Assembly (NCBI GenBank): GCA_963790405.1 | Contig: CAWBOJ010000002.1 | Location: 248,001 to 312,000 of the forward strand | Length of the DNA: 64,000 nucleotides | Reading direction: 5' to 3' | Source of the DNA: JBGSMX01 sp963790405 | GTDB lineage: Bacteria; Actinomycetota; Coriobacteriia; Anaerosomatales; JAGXFU01 | Part shown: positions 14,818 to 24,996 of the stretch, one piece after another | Layout: the number at the start of each line of letters is the position of its first letter | Position numbering within the stretch: position 1 is the stretch's first letter | Program-made: the position numbers and the translations under genes | Notes under the pieces: model-generated | The model's input: the letters and a program-made list of their open reading frames with translations, nothing else | Told to the model about the DNA's origin: nothing | Databases searched by the model: none

Positions 14818-16557
14818 CTAGCGGGCTATCGGACCGGGACCGGTCCAGATGTCGAACGTTCTGAACACTGCATCGTTGACGGCGGCCGAACCGCCGAACA
14901 CGTAGGATCGAACGAAAACGTACGGCGCCGCGCCCCAATAGTCATCGCGGCTGCCAACCGGACTCACGTCCAGAATATCGAGAACAGCCGGAGACATCAC
15001 GCCGGGCTTGGTCAGCAAGATGGGGGCTCGGGACAGGCCGCAGTAGACCCCGCCCGCCAAAGCGTCGGGGAAGTCCTCGCCACTGGCGAGCCCGATCCGG
15101 TTGAAGTCGAGCGTATCCAGCGCCTTCGGATTCGCTTGCGTCCCGACGGTGAGGGCGTGCTTCGTCGGGCCAGCCACCCAGCCGGTCGCCCAGATGCCGA
15201 AGTCACGGGCTGTCTCGTAGCGAGTGTTCCCCTGGATGCGCCGAATGTGGGATGTGCCGCCGAGGATCTGCGCGACCTCGGTGGCGACACCGTTCGATAT
15301 CGCGGCTGGCCCGCCCACGATCACCACGTCTCGGATTCCCAACTTGGGATCGGTCAACGCCCGTCGGGTCGCCGAGTCGAGCTTGTCCGTGGGTGTGAGC
15401 AGCATAGGCGCCACGTTGTATGTGGCCATCGGAGAAGCGGCCAATGCATCCGGGAACTTGTCTGCGTTCACCAGAAACGCGATGTTTGAAGTCTCGGTCT
15501 TCTTGGCAGCCTCAAGCGCAACCAGCCGCGCAGTGTCTTCACGCTTGGTACCCGGAAGGCGGATCGTGCGCACGTATCCGCTACCTACAGGGATCTTGCC
15601 GACCGAAGTGGCGACCACGTTGTTCACCGCAGTTATGCCGCCAAGGATGTAAACAGTCTCGACATTGAGCCGGTCTATCTCGGCACGTACCTCCGACGAG
15701 AGCTCGGTGCCCTTGGTCAGGAGTATCGGCGACCCGAGCGCACCGGCAAGCGTTGAGCCCGACAGCGCGTCCGGGAACGAGTACGCGCTTGCGAGCAATG
15801 CCGCTTTGCTCTCGGGACCGGCGCTGGGAAAGCGCTCCTTCGAGATCTCAACGGCGGTTCTGATCCGGTTGGAGCCCGACACCCGGGTCATCTGCCCGAC
15901 CTTGAAGCGCAGCCGGTACCTGCCGACACCAGCCCGGAATCCGGGTTCGAGTGGACCGCCCTCGTACTGGTAATACGGACGGACCCGCACGAAGTACCAG
16001 CCGGTCTTGTCCGGCATGAATGAGACGCTGGCGCCTCGATCGTTGAACCACAGCGAGTCGTCGTTCGCATCGACCGCCTTGGGGTCTGTTTCGGTCACCT
16101 CGGTCGGATCGACGCTGGAGGCGATGAGGTCTCCCGGCTGGGTGGGAACCGCTGCATCGGGGCCATAGATCTCGATCACAGGATCGACCAGACGGTCCAC
16201 CGCTACCGCTTCGAACAGATACGAGTATCCCCCGCTGTAGTCGCCGGAGGTGAACTGGAACTTCACCCAGTCCTCGTCGGATGAGGGTGGATCGATCGCA
16301 TCGCCGTCGTCGACCCAGTCGATCACATGAGCCTCGGAACGCGGCGTCGAGCCGAACCAGTGCGTGTCGTCTTCCCACCAGTTGCCGCTCAAGTACGAGC
16401 TGACATCACGTGCTGTCTGCCACGTGTTGTCGCCCCCGGTACCCTCGAAACTGTCGGCTGCGTAGGCCGCACCGACACCTGAGAGGCAAAGTATCGCGGT
16501 CAAGAGAGCCGTGCTTGCGCAGCTCATTACTCGTCGCGGGGTCATACGTGTGAGCAC
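14818..16557 (-). CDS. CWB2 surface protein with N-terminal pre-peptidase-like domain
   Basis: The start is GTG 16557, nine bases after GAGAGG. The 579-residue protein has a signal peptide ending near AYAAD. A ~190-residue N-terminal region with TW/DEDWVKFQF and GWYFVRVRPYY segments resembles bacterial pre-peptidase C-terminal beta-sandwiches. Three CWB2 repeats follow (~220-579). The third repeat carries an insertion (residues ~470-490) compared with its relatives. It is predicted to be secreted and wall-bound, and is encoded just before the 13406-14809 CWB2 gene in the same operon. Confidence 0.88.
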   Translation of the reverse strand: MLTRMTPRRVMSCASTALLTAILCLSGVGAAYAADSFEGTGGDNTWQTARDVSSYLSGNWWEDDTHWFGSTPRSEAHVIDWVDDGDAIDPPSSDEDWVKFQFTSGDYSGGYSYLFEAVAVDRLVDPVIEIYGPDAAVPTQPGDLIASSVDPTEVTETDPKAVDANDDSLWFNDRGASVSFMPDKTGWYFVRVRPYYQYEGGPLEPGFRAGVGRYRLRFKVGQMTRVSGSNRIRTAVEISKERFPSAGPESKAALLASAYSFPDALSGSTLAGALGSPILLTKGTELSSEVRAEIDRLNVETVYILGGITAVNNVVATSVGKIPVGSGYVRTIRLPGTKREDTARLVALEAAKKTETSNIAFLVNADKFPDALAASPMATYNVAPMLLTPTDKLDSATRRALTDPKLGIRDVVIVGGPAAISNGVATEVAQILGGTSHIRRIQGNTRYETARDFGIWATGWVAGPTKHALTVGTQANPKALDTLDFNRIGLASGEDFPDALAGGVYCGLSRAPILLTKPGVMSPAVLDILDVSPVGSRDDYWGAAPYVFVRSYVFGGSAAVNDAVFRTFDIWTGPGPIAR

Positions 16558-16677
16558 CGGCTACATCCTCTCGGTCGGGGGCTTCTCGGCGTCCCATGTC
16601 TTTCGCCACCCGACACAGCACATCATATACGCATCGTACGGAGTACAGAACAGACCATAGCAGCCGAGAAGAGCCGC

Positions 16678-17076
16678 TTAGCCGCGCACTGCGACCGCCT
16701 TGCCCTTCTTCGGTTCGTCGTAGGCGAATATCGAGAGCAAGAACGAGACGATGCTCACCACGATACCGCCCCAGAACGCTGGCCAGAACCCGTCTACGAT
16801 GAACGCGATGTTGAACCACTCCTGCGAGATCCATGACGAAAGCCACAGGGTCCCCGCATTGATGAACAGCAAACCGATTCCCAGCGTGAGGACGATGAAC
16901 CCGCACGCCAGGAAGGCGAGTACCGGCCTGAGGAATGCGTTGACGAGCCCGAGTATCGCCGCAGTGATAGCCACTGCAATGAAGGCGCGGTCACTTTCGA
17001 TGCTGATGCCCGGAACGATGAGCGTCGCAACGAACAAGGCAATCGCTGTGATCAGCCAACGTATGAGCAGTTTCAT
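16678..17076 (-). CDS. Phage-holin-like four-helix membrane protein
   Basis: The start at ATG 17076 follows GAGGAGGAGAG. The 132-residue product has four hydrophobic helices, with conserved small-residue turns such as NAFLRPVLAFL and NAGTLWL. This is the pattern of the family annotated as mycobacterial-type phage holin family 4. Members are common single chromosomal genes outside prophages, and their true function is unclear. It sits 13 bases downstream of the corrected end of cardiolipin synthase, so it may be cotranscribed and belong to envelope lipid homeostasis. Confidence 0.8.
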   Translation of the reverse strand: MKLLIRWLITAIALFVATLIVPGISIESDRAFIAVAITAAILGLVNAFLRPVLAFLACGFIVLTLGIGLLFINAGTLWLSSWISQEWFNIAFIVDGFWPAFWGGIVVSIVSFLLSIFAYDEPKKGKAVAVRG

Positions 17077-17089
17077 TACTCTCTCCTCC

Positions 17090-18545
17090 TCAGAGCAGAT
17101 TGGACGCAAGCCGCGCGGCAGAGTCGCGGAAGACCTGGAGCTTCGTGAGCCCGTCAAGGTATTCGAGCGTGACTTCCCTGCACTGCGGCAAGGTCGCGCT
17201 CGTAGATGGCTTCGTGCTCGGCGGCAAGCTGCTCGTCGTAGAACCAGACCATGAGCTCCTTGTGCAGCTCGAGGCTGCGGATGTCGAGATTCATCGTCCC
17301 GACACAGAACATCTTGCCATCGATCGTCATGGTCTTGGCGTGGAAGAAGCCCTTCTCGTACCAGAAGATCCTGCCGCCCGCCTCAAGTAGCGGGCGGAAG
17401 TACGACTCGGCGGCGTACCAGGCGATCTTCTTGTCCGGCCACCCGGTCATCATTAGCCGCACGTCGAGTCCGGAAAGCGCGGCGTTGATCATCGCCTCGT
17501 AGACGGCGTCATCAGGCACGAAGTAGGGCGACTGGATCCACACGCGGCTACTCGCTTCTCCCATGGCCGCGACGTGCACCCGGCGAGCTGACTCCCAGGG
17601 ATCCTCGACGCCGGTGGCGACCGTTTGCGCCAACACGCGTCGCTGTCCGGTGGGGTACTCGAGCGGGAAGAACCGCTCGGTGAACAGACTCACGCCCGTT
17701 GCCTCATGCCAGCGAGTCGAGAACAGCTTCTGGAGCTCGGCGACTGCGGGACCCGTGAACTTCACGTGCGTGTCGCGCCACGTGGGGTAGCGAGAGCCGC
17801 CGTCGATGTACTCCTGCCCGACGTTGATGCCGCCCGTGTAGCCGAGCACGGCGTCGATGACCACCATCTTGCGGTGATTGCGATAGTTGGCGCGCCCCAA
17901 CGCGGTGATGTCGTACTTCACCTGCGCGCCTGCTCCGGTCAGCCTCTTCAGCTCGTCTTTCTTGTACTGGATGTTGCCGATGTAGTCATTGAGCACGCGC
18001 ACTTCGACCCCGGCGTGCAGCCGCTCCATCAGCACCGACGTGATCTTGGCAGTGAGCTCATCGCGTTCCCAGATGAAGTACTGGATGTTGATGGTGTCTC
18101 TTGCCGAGGACAGGTCCTCGAGAAGGTTCGCGAACTTCTCCTCGCCGCTCGGCATCAACTTCACGTCGTATGCAGGCAGCGGAGTAGCCCCGTCCGCGTT
18201 CTCGATGAGCGTCACCACGTCCTCATACCCGCGCTCCCGCGCCCACTCATGTGCCTGACGCGAGTCCTCGGCATACCGTGCACGCACGCGCTCGAGCGTC
18301 GGACGTGCGAGCTCGCGCACTTCGTGCACCCACGGACCTTTCGCAACCTTCTTCTTCCAGTTTCGGCCGGCGAAGTAGTACAGGACCAGACCGAAGAAGG
18401 GCAGCACCCACAGCACGAGTAGCCACGCGAGAGTCTTGGTCGGGTCGCGCTGGTCGTTGATGAGCACGATGAATATCGCGACCCAGTAGACGAACAGCGC
18501 GGCTGCTAGCACGCCTTGGAACGTCAGAATCGAGCCCCAATCCAT
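17090..18545 (-). CDS. cls: Cardiolipin synthase (phospholipase D type), one apparent frameshift near the C-terminus
   Basis: Two N-terminal membrane helices (~residues 8-65) are followed by two phospholipase-D domains. Their HKD motifs are HRKMVVID within NHRKMVVIDAVLGYTGG and HAKTMTIDG with its downstream GTMN. The enzyme condenses two phosphatidylglycerols into cardiolipin at the membrane. The uninterrupted frame stops at 17154 after 463 residues. Removing one base near 17187 restores the family-typical tail, ending in RDSAARLASNLL, with stop at 17090-17092 and 484 residues. The break is therefore probably a sequence error or a very recent mutation. The active site lies upstream of it. Confidence 0.92.
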
Positions 18546-18946
18546 AGGCCCCCCTCGGCACAGGATGCCCGCAGCAAACTGCGGACGCTAGCTGTATTGT
18601 GCCCCAGCTGCGCCGGAAGTGGTCGCACCCGACAGCTCGGAGCTAGCGATCGACACCTCGGAGCTGACGATGTTGTGGTATTCGACATCACGGCGTTTCT
18701 TCGGGGCATTCTATCTGAATCCGCCGTTGCCGCTCCGCACCGCGCAAGGGCCGTTCGGCGTTTTTGGCAAGCCTTTCATCAAGACGAACGCACTCACGCG
18801 TCACCCCCGGTCGTCTCAAGACGTTCGCACTCACATAGGGCGGGAATGTCTGTGGCAGCTTCGGGTTAGGTCCACAGATGCGATGCACCACTCACGACAG
18901 TTGCTGGAGGCGTCATTCCCGCGACAGTTCGACTGAGGGGGTTATC
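18546..18946. other. Intergenic region, no gene seen
   Basis: This is divergent space between cls (minus) and the broken secreted-protein gene (plus). No frame with a ribosome site and plausible codon use is seen. A GAGGGGG ribosome site at its right end serves the GTG at 18947. Confidence 0.4.
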
Positions 18947-19690
18947 GTGAAGAGAGTTCTTGTATTGCTGCTGGCCGTTGTTCTGGTGCTGGGACTCACC
19001 GGCACTGCAGTGGCCACGGATGCCGCCAAACCGGGGACGGCCACGTGGCGAGTCTATGACGCAAATCCGGCCTGGAAGGTCTACGTTCCTCGTCTGCCGG
19101 ACTACTTGGACGGAGGGCGAAGGCTCGTTCGAGTTCACAACGGTTCAGTCGAGTGTCCCGTTGGATGGGGACGCTGTCGCATCAGAGTACCCCGATGAGC
19201 CTGGGATGAAATCATGGACCGCCATGATGCTCACCAGTCCATCGACCCTGAGCGGAGACTTGATAGGTGATCTCACAGGCAAGACCTTGACCGCCGAAGT
19301 TCGCGTGAACGCGAGCGCCGACGCCGAATTCATCGCGAGCGGAACGATCGCCGGCGCACGTAACACTCGACTTCCAGACGGACGGTCTTGAAGATCCGGA
19401 GTCGGTCTACCCGTTCGGGCCGAACTACTGGTGGTCTCACTCGAGCGCAACCGAAGTCGCGTCGCTTACCAGCGGAGGTGTACTCACGGCCGACATGCTC
19501 GATCCAAGCGATTGGTCGGACTGGGACGGGCATATGGCCACCTACAATGAACGGCATATGGTACGCCGTCTGATGGCATGACGGAGATCGGCCTGTGATC
19601 TGGGGGCACTTCGCGCTACGTCAAGGTGTGGGGAAGAGGGGATGGCGACATCTACGTGAGCCCCTTCGGCCTGACCGAGGCACCCTGCCT
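18947..19690 (+). pseudogene. Secreted protein gene broken by at least three frameshifts
   Basis: It starts at GTG 18947 behind GAGGGGG with a clear signal peptide (KRVLVLLLAVVLVLG...VATD). Coding sense then moves to the next frame after PDYLDG (near 19105). It moves again near 19360 (into LDFQTDGLEDPES) and again near 19550, where SRYVKVWGRGDGDIYVSP can be read further on. Each resolvable step is one added base. The original product would be a ~240-residue exported beta-rich protein without recognised domains. Because of several breaks and an in-frame stop near 19600, I cannot decide between a decaying gene and sequence error. The 3' boundary is approximate. Confidence 0.55.
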
Positions 19691-19729
19691 CAGTAGACTC
19701 GGATCCAACGGACATCGGCCGCAGAAAGG

Positions 19730-19755
19730 AGGCGCGGTCACAAGTGACCACGCCT
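19730..19755. terminator. Terminator of tRNA-Asp
   Basis: The stem AGGCGcGGTCAC / GTGACCaCGCCT has a two-base loop and lies 15 bases beyond the CCA end of tRNA-Asp on the minus strand. Confidence 0.6.
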
Positions 19756-19770
19756 ACCTCTTGGTTTCTA

Positions 19771-19848
19771 TGGCGGGAGTGACGGGGCTCGAACCCGCGA
19801 CCTCTGGCTTGACAGGCCAGCGCTCTAACCAGTCTGAGCTACACCCCC
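19771..19848 (-). tRNA. tRNA-Asp (GTC)
   Basis: The cloverleaf has anticodon stem CTGGC/GCCAG around CTGTCAA (anticodon GTC), a T loop TTCGAGC, a discriminator G and an encoded CCA. No duplicate of its 3' end was found in the window. Confidence 0.95.
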
Positions 19849-19980
19849 GTGTCATGCGACACAGCGGACGTATTGTAACGACCACCACCCAGTCTGTCCA
19901 CAGTGCTACGTACGCGACATCCTCGGCGATTGCACGGGTACAATCGAGATGAACCGCATCTGGGACCGTTGGGAGTACAC

Positions 19981-20442
19981 GTGGCCAAGCAAGACACCCC
20001 TGAATCCAAAGCACTCACGTACGCGAACATCACGAAACGCGCCGTCGCCTTCGTACTGCTGGTGCTAATGCTCGTCGTTGTCGTCATCGGGACGGTGGAG
20101 CTGGTCGTCGTCATCGGACGCGCCATTCTCAACAGCTCAGGTCTCACGACCTCGGAGTTCCTGTTGTCCGAGCAAGGCCTGCTTCAGATCTTCGGGCTGT
20201 TCCTCAACGTGCTCATCGCACTCGAGCTCATCGAGACCGTCGAGGTCTACTTCCACGAGAGTGCCCTGCACGCCGAAACCGTCATCCTCGTCGCCCTCAT
20301 CGCCATCGCGCGAAAGGCGATCCTGCTCGACCTCAGCTACTACGAACCGGCTACGATTCTCGGACTTGCGGCGCTGACCATCGCGCTCGGAGTCGCATAC
20401 TACCTGGTGAAGGACCGCACCACGAGCAAGGCAGCCGCATGA
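19981..20442 (+). CDS. PsiE-like four-helix membrane protein
   Basis: The start is GTG 19981, six bases behind GGGAG. The 153-residue protein has four hydrophobic helices, with IELIETVEVYF-like and IALIAIARKAIL segments characteristic of the phosphate-starvation-inducible PsiE family. Its biochemical role is unknown. It is 13 bases upstream of the B12-binding gene and is the first gene of a four-gene run ending with an ABC transporter, so it probably shares that operon's regulation. Confidence 0.8.
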   Translation: MAKQDTPESKALTYANITKRAVAFVLLVLMLVVVVIGTVELVVVIGRAILNSSGLTTSEFLLSEQGLLQIFGLFLNVLIALELIETVEVYFHESALHAETVILVALIAIARKAILLDLSYYEPATILGLAALTIALGVAYYLVKDRTTSKAAA

Positions 20443-20455
20443 CAGGAGGAAGCCG

Positions 20456-21103
20456 ATGAGCGTCGAGCAGCTACGCGAGCGACTCGACACCCTGCTTGCC
20501 GAGAAGAACCGGCCAGCGGCGACAGCCGAAGCTCTGGACGCGGTGACGTCGGGCGCCGTGACGATCCCGGAGCTCTACGTCGATGTCCTCGGCCCCATCA
20601 TGACCGACACCGGCGCGCGCTGGCAGCGCGATGACGTACAGGTGTGGGAGGAGCACTACACAACCGCCATCGTTCGCACGATCGTCGAGGCCCTCTACCC
20701 CCAGGTGCTCGACGCTAGCTCCCGCGTCGAGCCGAACGGGAAGGCAGTAGTGCTCGCTTGCCCACCGCGCGAACAGCACGATTTGGGCCTGCGTATGCTC
20801 GCCGACCGCTTCACGCTGGCCGGCTGGACCGCCCACTACCTGGGCACCGACACGCCGATTGAGGAGATCTGCATCGCCGCCGCCGAGCTGGACGCGGAGC
20901 TTGTCTTACTCTCGGCATCAACGCACTTCAACCGGGTGCTGCTGCGCGGCTACGTCGATGCAGCGAAGGCGTGCTCGCCAAAGGTGCAGGTCATGGTAGG
21001 TGGCCCGGCATTCACGCTCGATCGCGATTGGCCTGCCGAGGAGCTGTTCGATCCGGACGCGTTCGGACTGCCGCCTCACGGCACGTCGAAGGGCAGTGTG
21101 TGA
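20456..21103 (+). CDS. Stand-alone CarH-like cobalamin-binding domain protein
   Basis: The AGGAGG-preceded ATG gives 215 residues made only of a helical B12-binding cap (~1-90) and a Rossmann B12-binding domain (~95-210). Residues 56-67 fit the W-x9-E-H motif (Trp56, Glu66, His67), which in the CarH photoreceptor packs against adenosylcobalamin. EQHDLG at 106-111 is the lower-ligand loop (DxHxxG with Glu for Asp), and VGG near 186 is the tail-binding site. The MerR DNA-binding domain of CarH is missing, so it cannot itself be a repressor. It overlaps the following FtsX-type permease gene by three bases (TGATG), which suggests it senses cobalamin or light for that membrane system. Confidence 0.85.
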   Translation: MSVEQLRERLDTLLAEKNRPAATAEALDAVTSGAVTIPELYVDVLGPIMTDTGARWQRDDVQVWEEHYTTAIVRTIVEALYPQVLDASSRVEPNGKAVVLACPPREQHDLGLRMLADRFTLAGWTAHYLGTDTPIEEICIAAAELDAELVLLSASTHFNRVLLRGYVDAAKACSPKVQVMVGGPAFTLDRDWPAEELFDPDAFGLPPHGTSKGSV

Positions 21104-22237
21104 TGCTGCAGCTCAAGATCGCAACTCGATTCCTGCGCAGCTCACCTGCACAGACAGGGCTGATCGTGGCCGGCATCGCGGTCGGCATCGCCGTGCAGAT
21201 CTTCGTCGGCTCACTCATCACATCGCTGCAATCGGACCTGGTCGACCAGACCGTAGGCGGCAGCTCGCAGGTCACGATCACGGCGCCCAACGACGGCGAT
21301 CCAGTCGTCTATGACGATGCGATGCGGACCGTGCTCGAAAGTGACACGCATCTGGCCCCGGGGGCCATCTCGCCGGTCGTCACGATATCGGCGCTCTACG
21401 ACAACCCGAACGGCGACAGCGCACCGCTCAGCCTCAAGGGCGGCGAGCTCGATGGCCTCGACGGCATCTCGGACTTGAGTGGACGCACGGCGGACGGCAG
21501 AGCATCGCTGGATGCCGGCGAGATCATGATCGGCACCGAGTTCGCGGACAAGTACGGCGTCAAGGTCGACGACTCGATCGACCTGATCTTCGCGGGCAAT
21601 CGGATCGAGACCGTCAAGGTCAGCGGCATCTTCGACCTGGGCGCGGCGGCGGCAAACGAACGCCAGGCGTTCGTGAACCCCGCACTGCCGCGCGATCTCT
21701 ACGGTTGGGCCGCAGACGAGTACTCGGCAGTAGAGACGCGCCTCAATGACCCGTTCGACTCGGTCACCGTCGCCGACGCATGGAAGGCAAAGCTCACCGG
21801 CGTCACGATCACCGAGTGGCAGGCGCAAAACGCCGACCTGCTCACGGCGCTGCAGAGCCAGGGTTCGTCGAGCTACCTGATCCAGGCCTTCGTGCTGATC
21901 GCGGTGGCATTGGGCATCGCCTCCACACTCGCCATCAGCGCGGTACAGAAGACGCGTCAGATCGGCATCCTCAAGGCGATGGGCATGAGTGACCGCGCGT
22001 CCGGCCGCATCTTTCTGTGGCAGGCGGCCATCCTCGGCGTGGGCGGGTCGCTGTCGGGCCTTGCGCTGGGATGGCTGCTCATCTGGAGCTTCGGCTTCGC
22101 GCCGGTCCCCTTCTCGATCCGCATCGAACCCAGGTTCGCGGCACTGTCGGCGACCATCGGCATCCTGGTGGCCCTGGTGAGCTCGATCATCCCGACGCGC
22201 TCCACGTCGCGTCTCGACCCGATCGAGGTGATCCAGG

Positions 22238-22245
<8 letters not shown>
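21103..22245 (+). CDS. FtsX/LolC-type ABC permease
   Basis: This 380-residue permease is translationally coupled to the B12-domain gene. It has one N-terminal helix (~15-38), a ~220-residue extracytoplasmic MacB-like periplasmic core domain and three C-terminal helices with the FtsX signature: TRQIGILKAMGMSD before helix 3, and RLDPIEVIQGG at the end. Such permeases pair with an ATPase to move lipoproteins, peptides or antibiotics outward, or to transmit conformational signals. The ATPase follows with an eight-base overlap. Confidence 0.9.
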
Positions 22246-22945
<700 letters not shown>

Positions 22946-22948
22946 TGC

Positions 22949-23644
22949 TCAGGCAGTGGCTCGTTGCTCCTCTTCGACCACTCCGTCGCGCACGTGGATC
23001 GTGCGGTCGCACGCCTCGGCAACCTCGGGGTCGTGGGTCACGATCACGAACGTGGTGCCCTTCTCACGATTGACGGTGCGCATCACGGCCATGATCTCGG
23101 CAGATGTCGCGGTGTCCAGATCGCCCGTGGGCTCGTCGCCCATGACGACCTTGGGATCGTTGACCAACGCCCTCGCAATCGCCACGCGCTGCTGCTGACC
23201 GCCGGAAAGCTCGGTCGGCAGATGGCTCAAGCGATCACCGAGCCCGACGAGTTCAAGTAGCTCGACGGCCTTCACCGCAGCATCCTTGCGCGACGCACCC
23301 GCGTACTCGGCAGCCAGTGCGACGTTCTCCACGGCCTTCAGCGTCGGAATCAGGTTGAAGCCTTGGAAGATGAAGCCAACTTCCTTACCTCGGACTTGCG
23401 CCAGCGCCTTGCCGCGCAGCGTGTCCACACGGCGTCCGTCCAGATGCACCTGTCCGTTGTCGGCGACATCGAGACAGCCCGCTATGTGCATCAGCGTGGA
23501 CTTGCCCGAGCCGCTCGGCCCCACGATGGCGACCATCTCGCCACGCGCGATGTCGAGTGTGGCGCCGCGCAGCGCATCCACGTAGTTGTCCTTGCCCAGG
23601 CGGTAGCGCTTCTTCAGGTCACTCACAGAGATGATGGAATCCAT
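22949..23644 (-). CDS. ABC transporter ATPase (MacB class), second system
   Basis: This 231-residue ATPase has Walker A GPSGSGKST, signature LSGGQQQR, Walker B KVVMGDEPTGDLD and H-loop VTHDPEV. It is convergent with the other ATPase, three bases away, and the two share the same subfamily. It lies 18 bases downstream of its permease on the minus strand. Confidence 0.93.
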   Translation of the reverse strand: MDSIISVSDLKKRYRLGKDNYVDALRGATLDIARGEMVAIVGPSGSGKSTLMHIAGCLDVADNGQVHLDGRRVDTLRGKALAQVRGKEVGFIFQGFNLIPTLKAVENVALAAEYAGASRKDAAVKAVELLELVGLGDRLSHLPTELSGGQQQRVAIARALVNDPKVVMGDEPTGDLDTATSAEIMAVMRTVNREKGTTFVIVTHDPEVAEACDRTIHVRDGVVEEEQRATA

Positions 23645-23662
23645 TGCCGTCTCCCCCGGTTT

Positions 23663-24829
23663 CTATTCGTAGCGCAAGGCGGCGACGGGATTGAGCCGCG
23701 CCGCATGCCATGCCGGATACAGGCCACTCACCACGCCGAGGAACAAAGCGAAGCCCACCGAGCCGACGGCGAGCCTGGGTGTGATGAGGAACAACTCGTT
23801 GCCGCTTGCCGCACCGGCGGCGTTGCCGGCCATGACGATCAGCGCGCCCAGGCCGAGGCCCACCAGGCCGCCGATCGAGCCCATGATTGCCGACTCGGCG
23901 ATGAACTGGCGCATGATAGCGCCGTCGGTGGCGCCGATGGCCTTGCGCACACCTATCTCTCGCGTTCGCTCCGCCACCGCCATCGTCATCGTGTTGATGA
24001 CAGACAGTCCGCCGACCAGGAGTGAGATCAGCGCCACCGCATAGATGATCTGATTGAAGATCTGCAGCGGTTCAGTGACCGACTTCTCGAAACCAGACGG
24101 CCCCATCGCGGTGATCTCGGGAAGCTCCTCGGCGATGACGTCAGCCATCTCGTCGGCGTCCTTGCCCTCGTCGAGGTACACAACAAACGACGTGGCCAGG
24201 TCACCCGGGTCGATCTGATCGCGCACCGCGGCCGGCATGTCGTTCACCAAGATCGCGCGGGCGTCGTCCATCGTCATCGAGACTGCCTTGTCGGGCGCCG
24301 TGAGCGTCCGCTCGTGAATCCCGACAACCTCGTATTCCTCGCCGCGGATCTCGACCATTCCGCCGACCTCGGCATCGAGCTGTTCAACGAGATCGGAACC
24401 GACGACGACCTTGCCGTTGTCATCGATGGGATCGAGCTCCCGACCTTCGATCACGTTGACGATGAAGGTCTCGAGTTCGGCTCCCTGACCATCGTTCGCG
24501 TTGATGTTCGCGGGAATGCCGAAGTTCACGGTCGACGGCTCTTCATCGAGCATCGCCGTCACCTCGGCCGACACCGCTGCTACTCCTTCGATGTCCTCGA
24601 CATCGCCGAGCAGCTCCATCGACAGCGGTATCGTGGCGAAACCGCCCATCGAGCCGCTGCTCTGCACGATGACTTTGTCCTGGTAGTAGTCGGAACCACC
24701 AGTGACCAGAAGCTGCAGCTTCTCGGCCATGGCGCCCATGACCACGAGCGCAAGCACTCCGATGGTGATGCCGAAAATGGTTAGAAACGCCCTCAGCTTG
24801 CGCCGAAAGACATTGCGCAACGTTCGCAT
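23663..24829 (-). CDS. MacB/FtsX-type ABC permease, second system
   Basis: The start at ATG 24829 follows a GGGGGA ribosome site. The 388-residue protein has an N-terminal helix (~15-38), a ~210-residue extracytoplasmic domain and three C-terminal helices, with ERTREIGVRKAIGATDG and ARLNPVAALRYE motifs typical of MacB-type permeases. There is no membrane-fusion partner, so it is a two-gene exporter or mechanotransmission unit. An inverted repeat lies in its promoter region. Confidence 0.9.
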   Translation of the reverse strand: MRTLRNVFRRKLRAFLTIFGITIGVLALVVMGAMAEKLQLLVTGGSDYYQDKVIVQSSGSMGGFATIPLSMELLGDVEDIEGVAAVSAEVTAMLDEEPSTVNFGIPANINANDGQGAELETFIVNVIEGRELDPIDDNGKVVVGSDLVEQLDAEVGGMVEIRGEEYEVVGIHERTLTAPDKAVSMTMDDARAILVNDMPAAVRDQIDPGDLATSFVVYLDEGKDADEMADVIAEELPEITAMGPSGFEKSVTEPLQIFNQIIYAVALISLLVGGLSVINTMTMAVAERTREIGVRKAIGATDGAIMRQFIAESAIMGSIGGLVGLGLGALIVMAGNAAGAASGNELFLITPRLAVGSVGFALFLGVVSGLYPAWHAARLNPVAALRYE

Positions 24830-24864
24830 CGATTTCCCCCGCCTCCGTATTGCCCGTGCATATC

Positions 24865-24906
24865 CTAGTGGTGTGAACCTGATGCTACTCCACACTTCAC
24901 ACTAGC
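24865..24906. promoter_or_regulatory. Inverted repeat upstream of the MacB-type operon
   Basis: CTAGTGgTGTGAA and TTCACACTAG face each other about 20 bases apart, just upstream of the permease ribosome site. This could be an operator or a hairpin in the leader. No regulator gene is adjacent. Confidence 0.35.
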
Positions 24907-24996
24907 CCTCAACGGATAATACGCGATACAAAACGCATGTCAAGAGTGATCTTAGATGGATGCTCCCGAGGCTCGTGCGCAGGCGTAAGACCCGCG

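Noticed and set aside
16678..17076. Holin as sign of a prophage
   Set aside because: It belongs to a chromosomal holin-like membrane family. No capsid, terminase, endolysin or integrase gene is near it.
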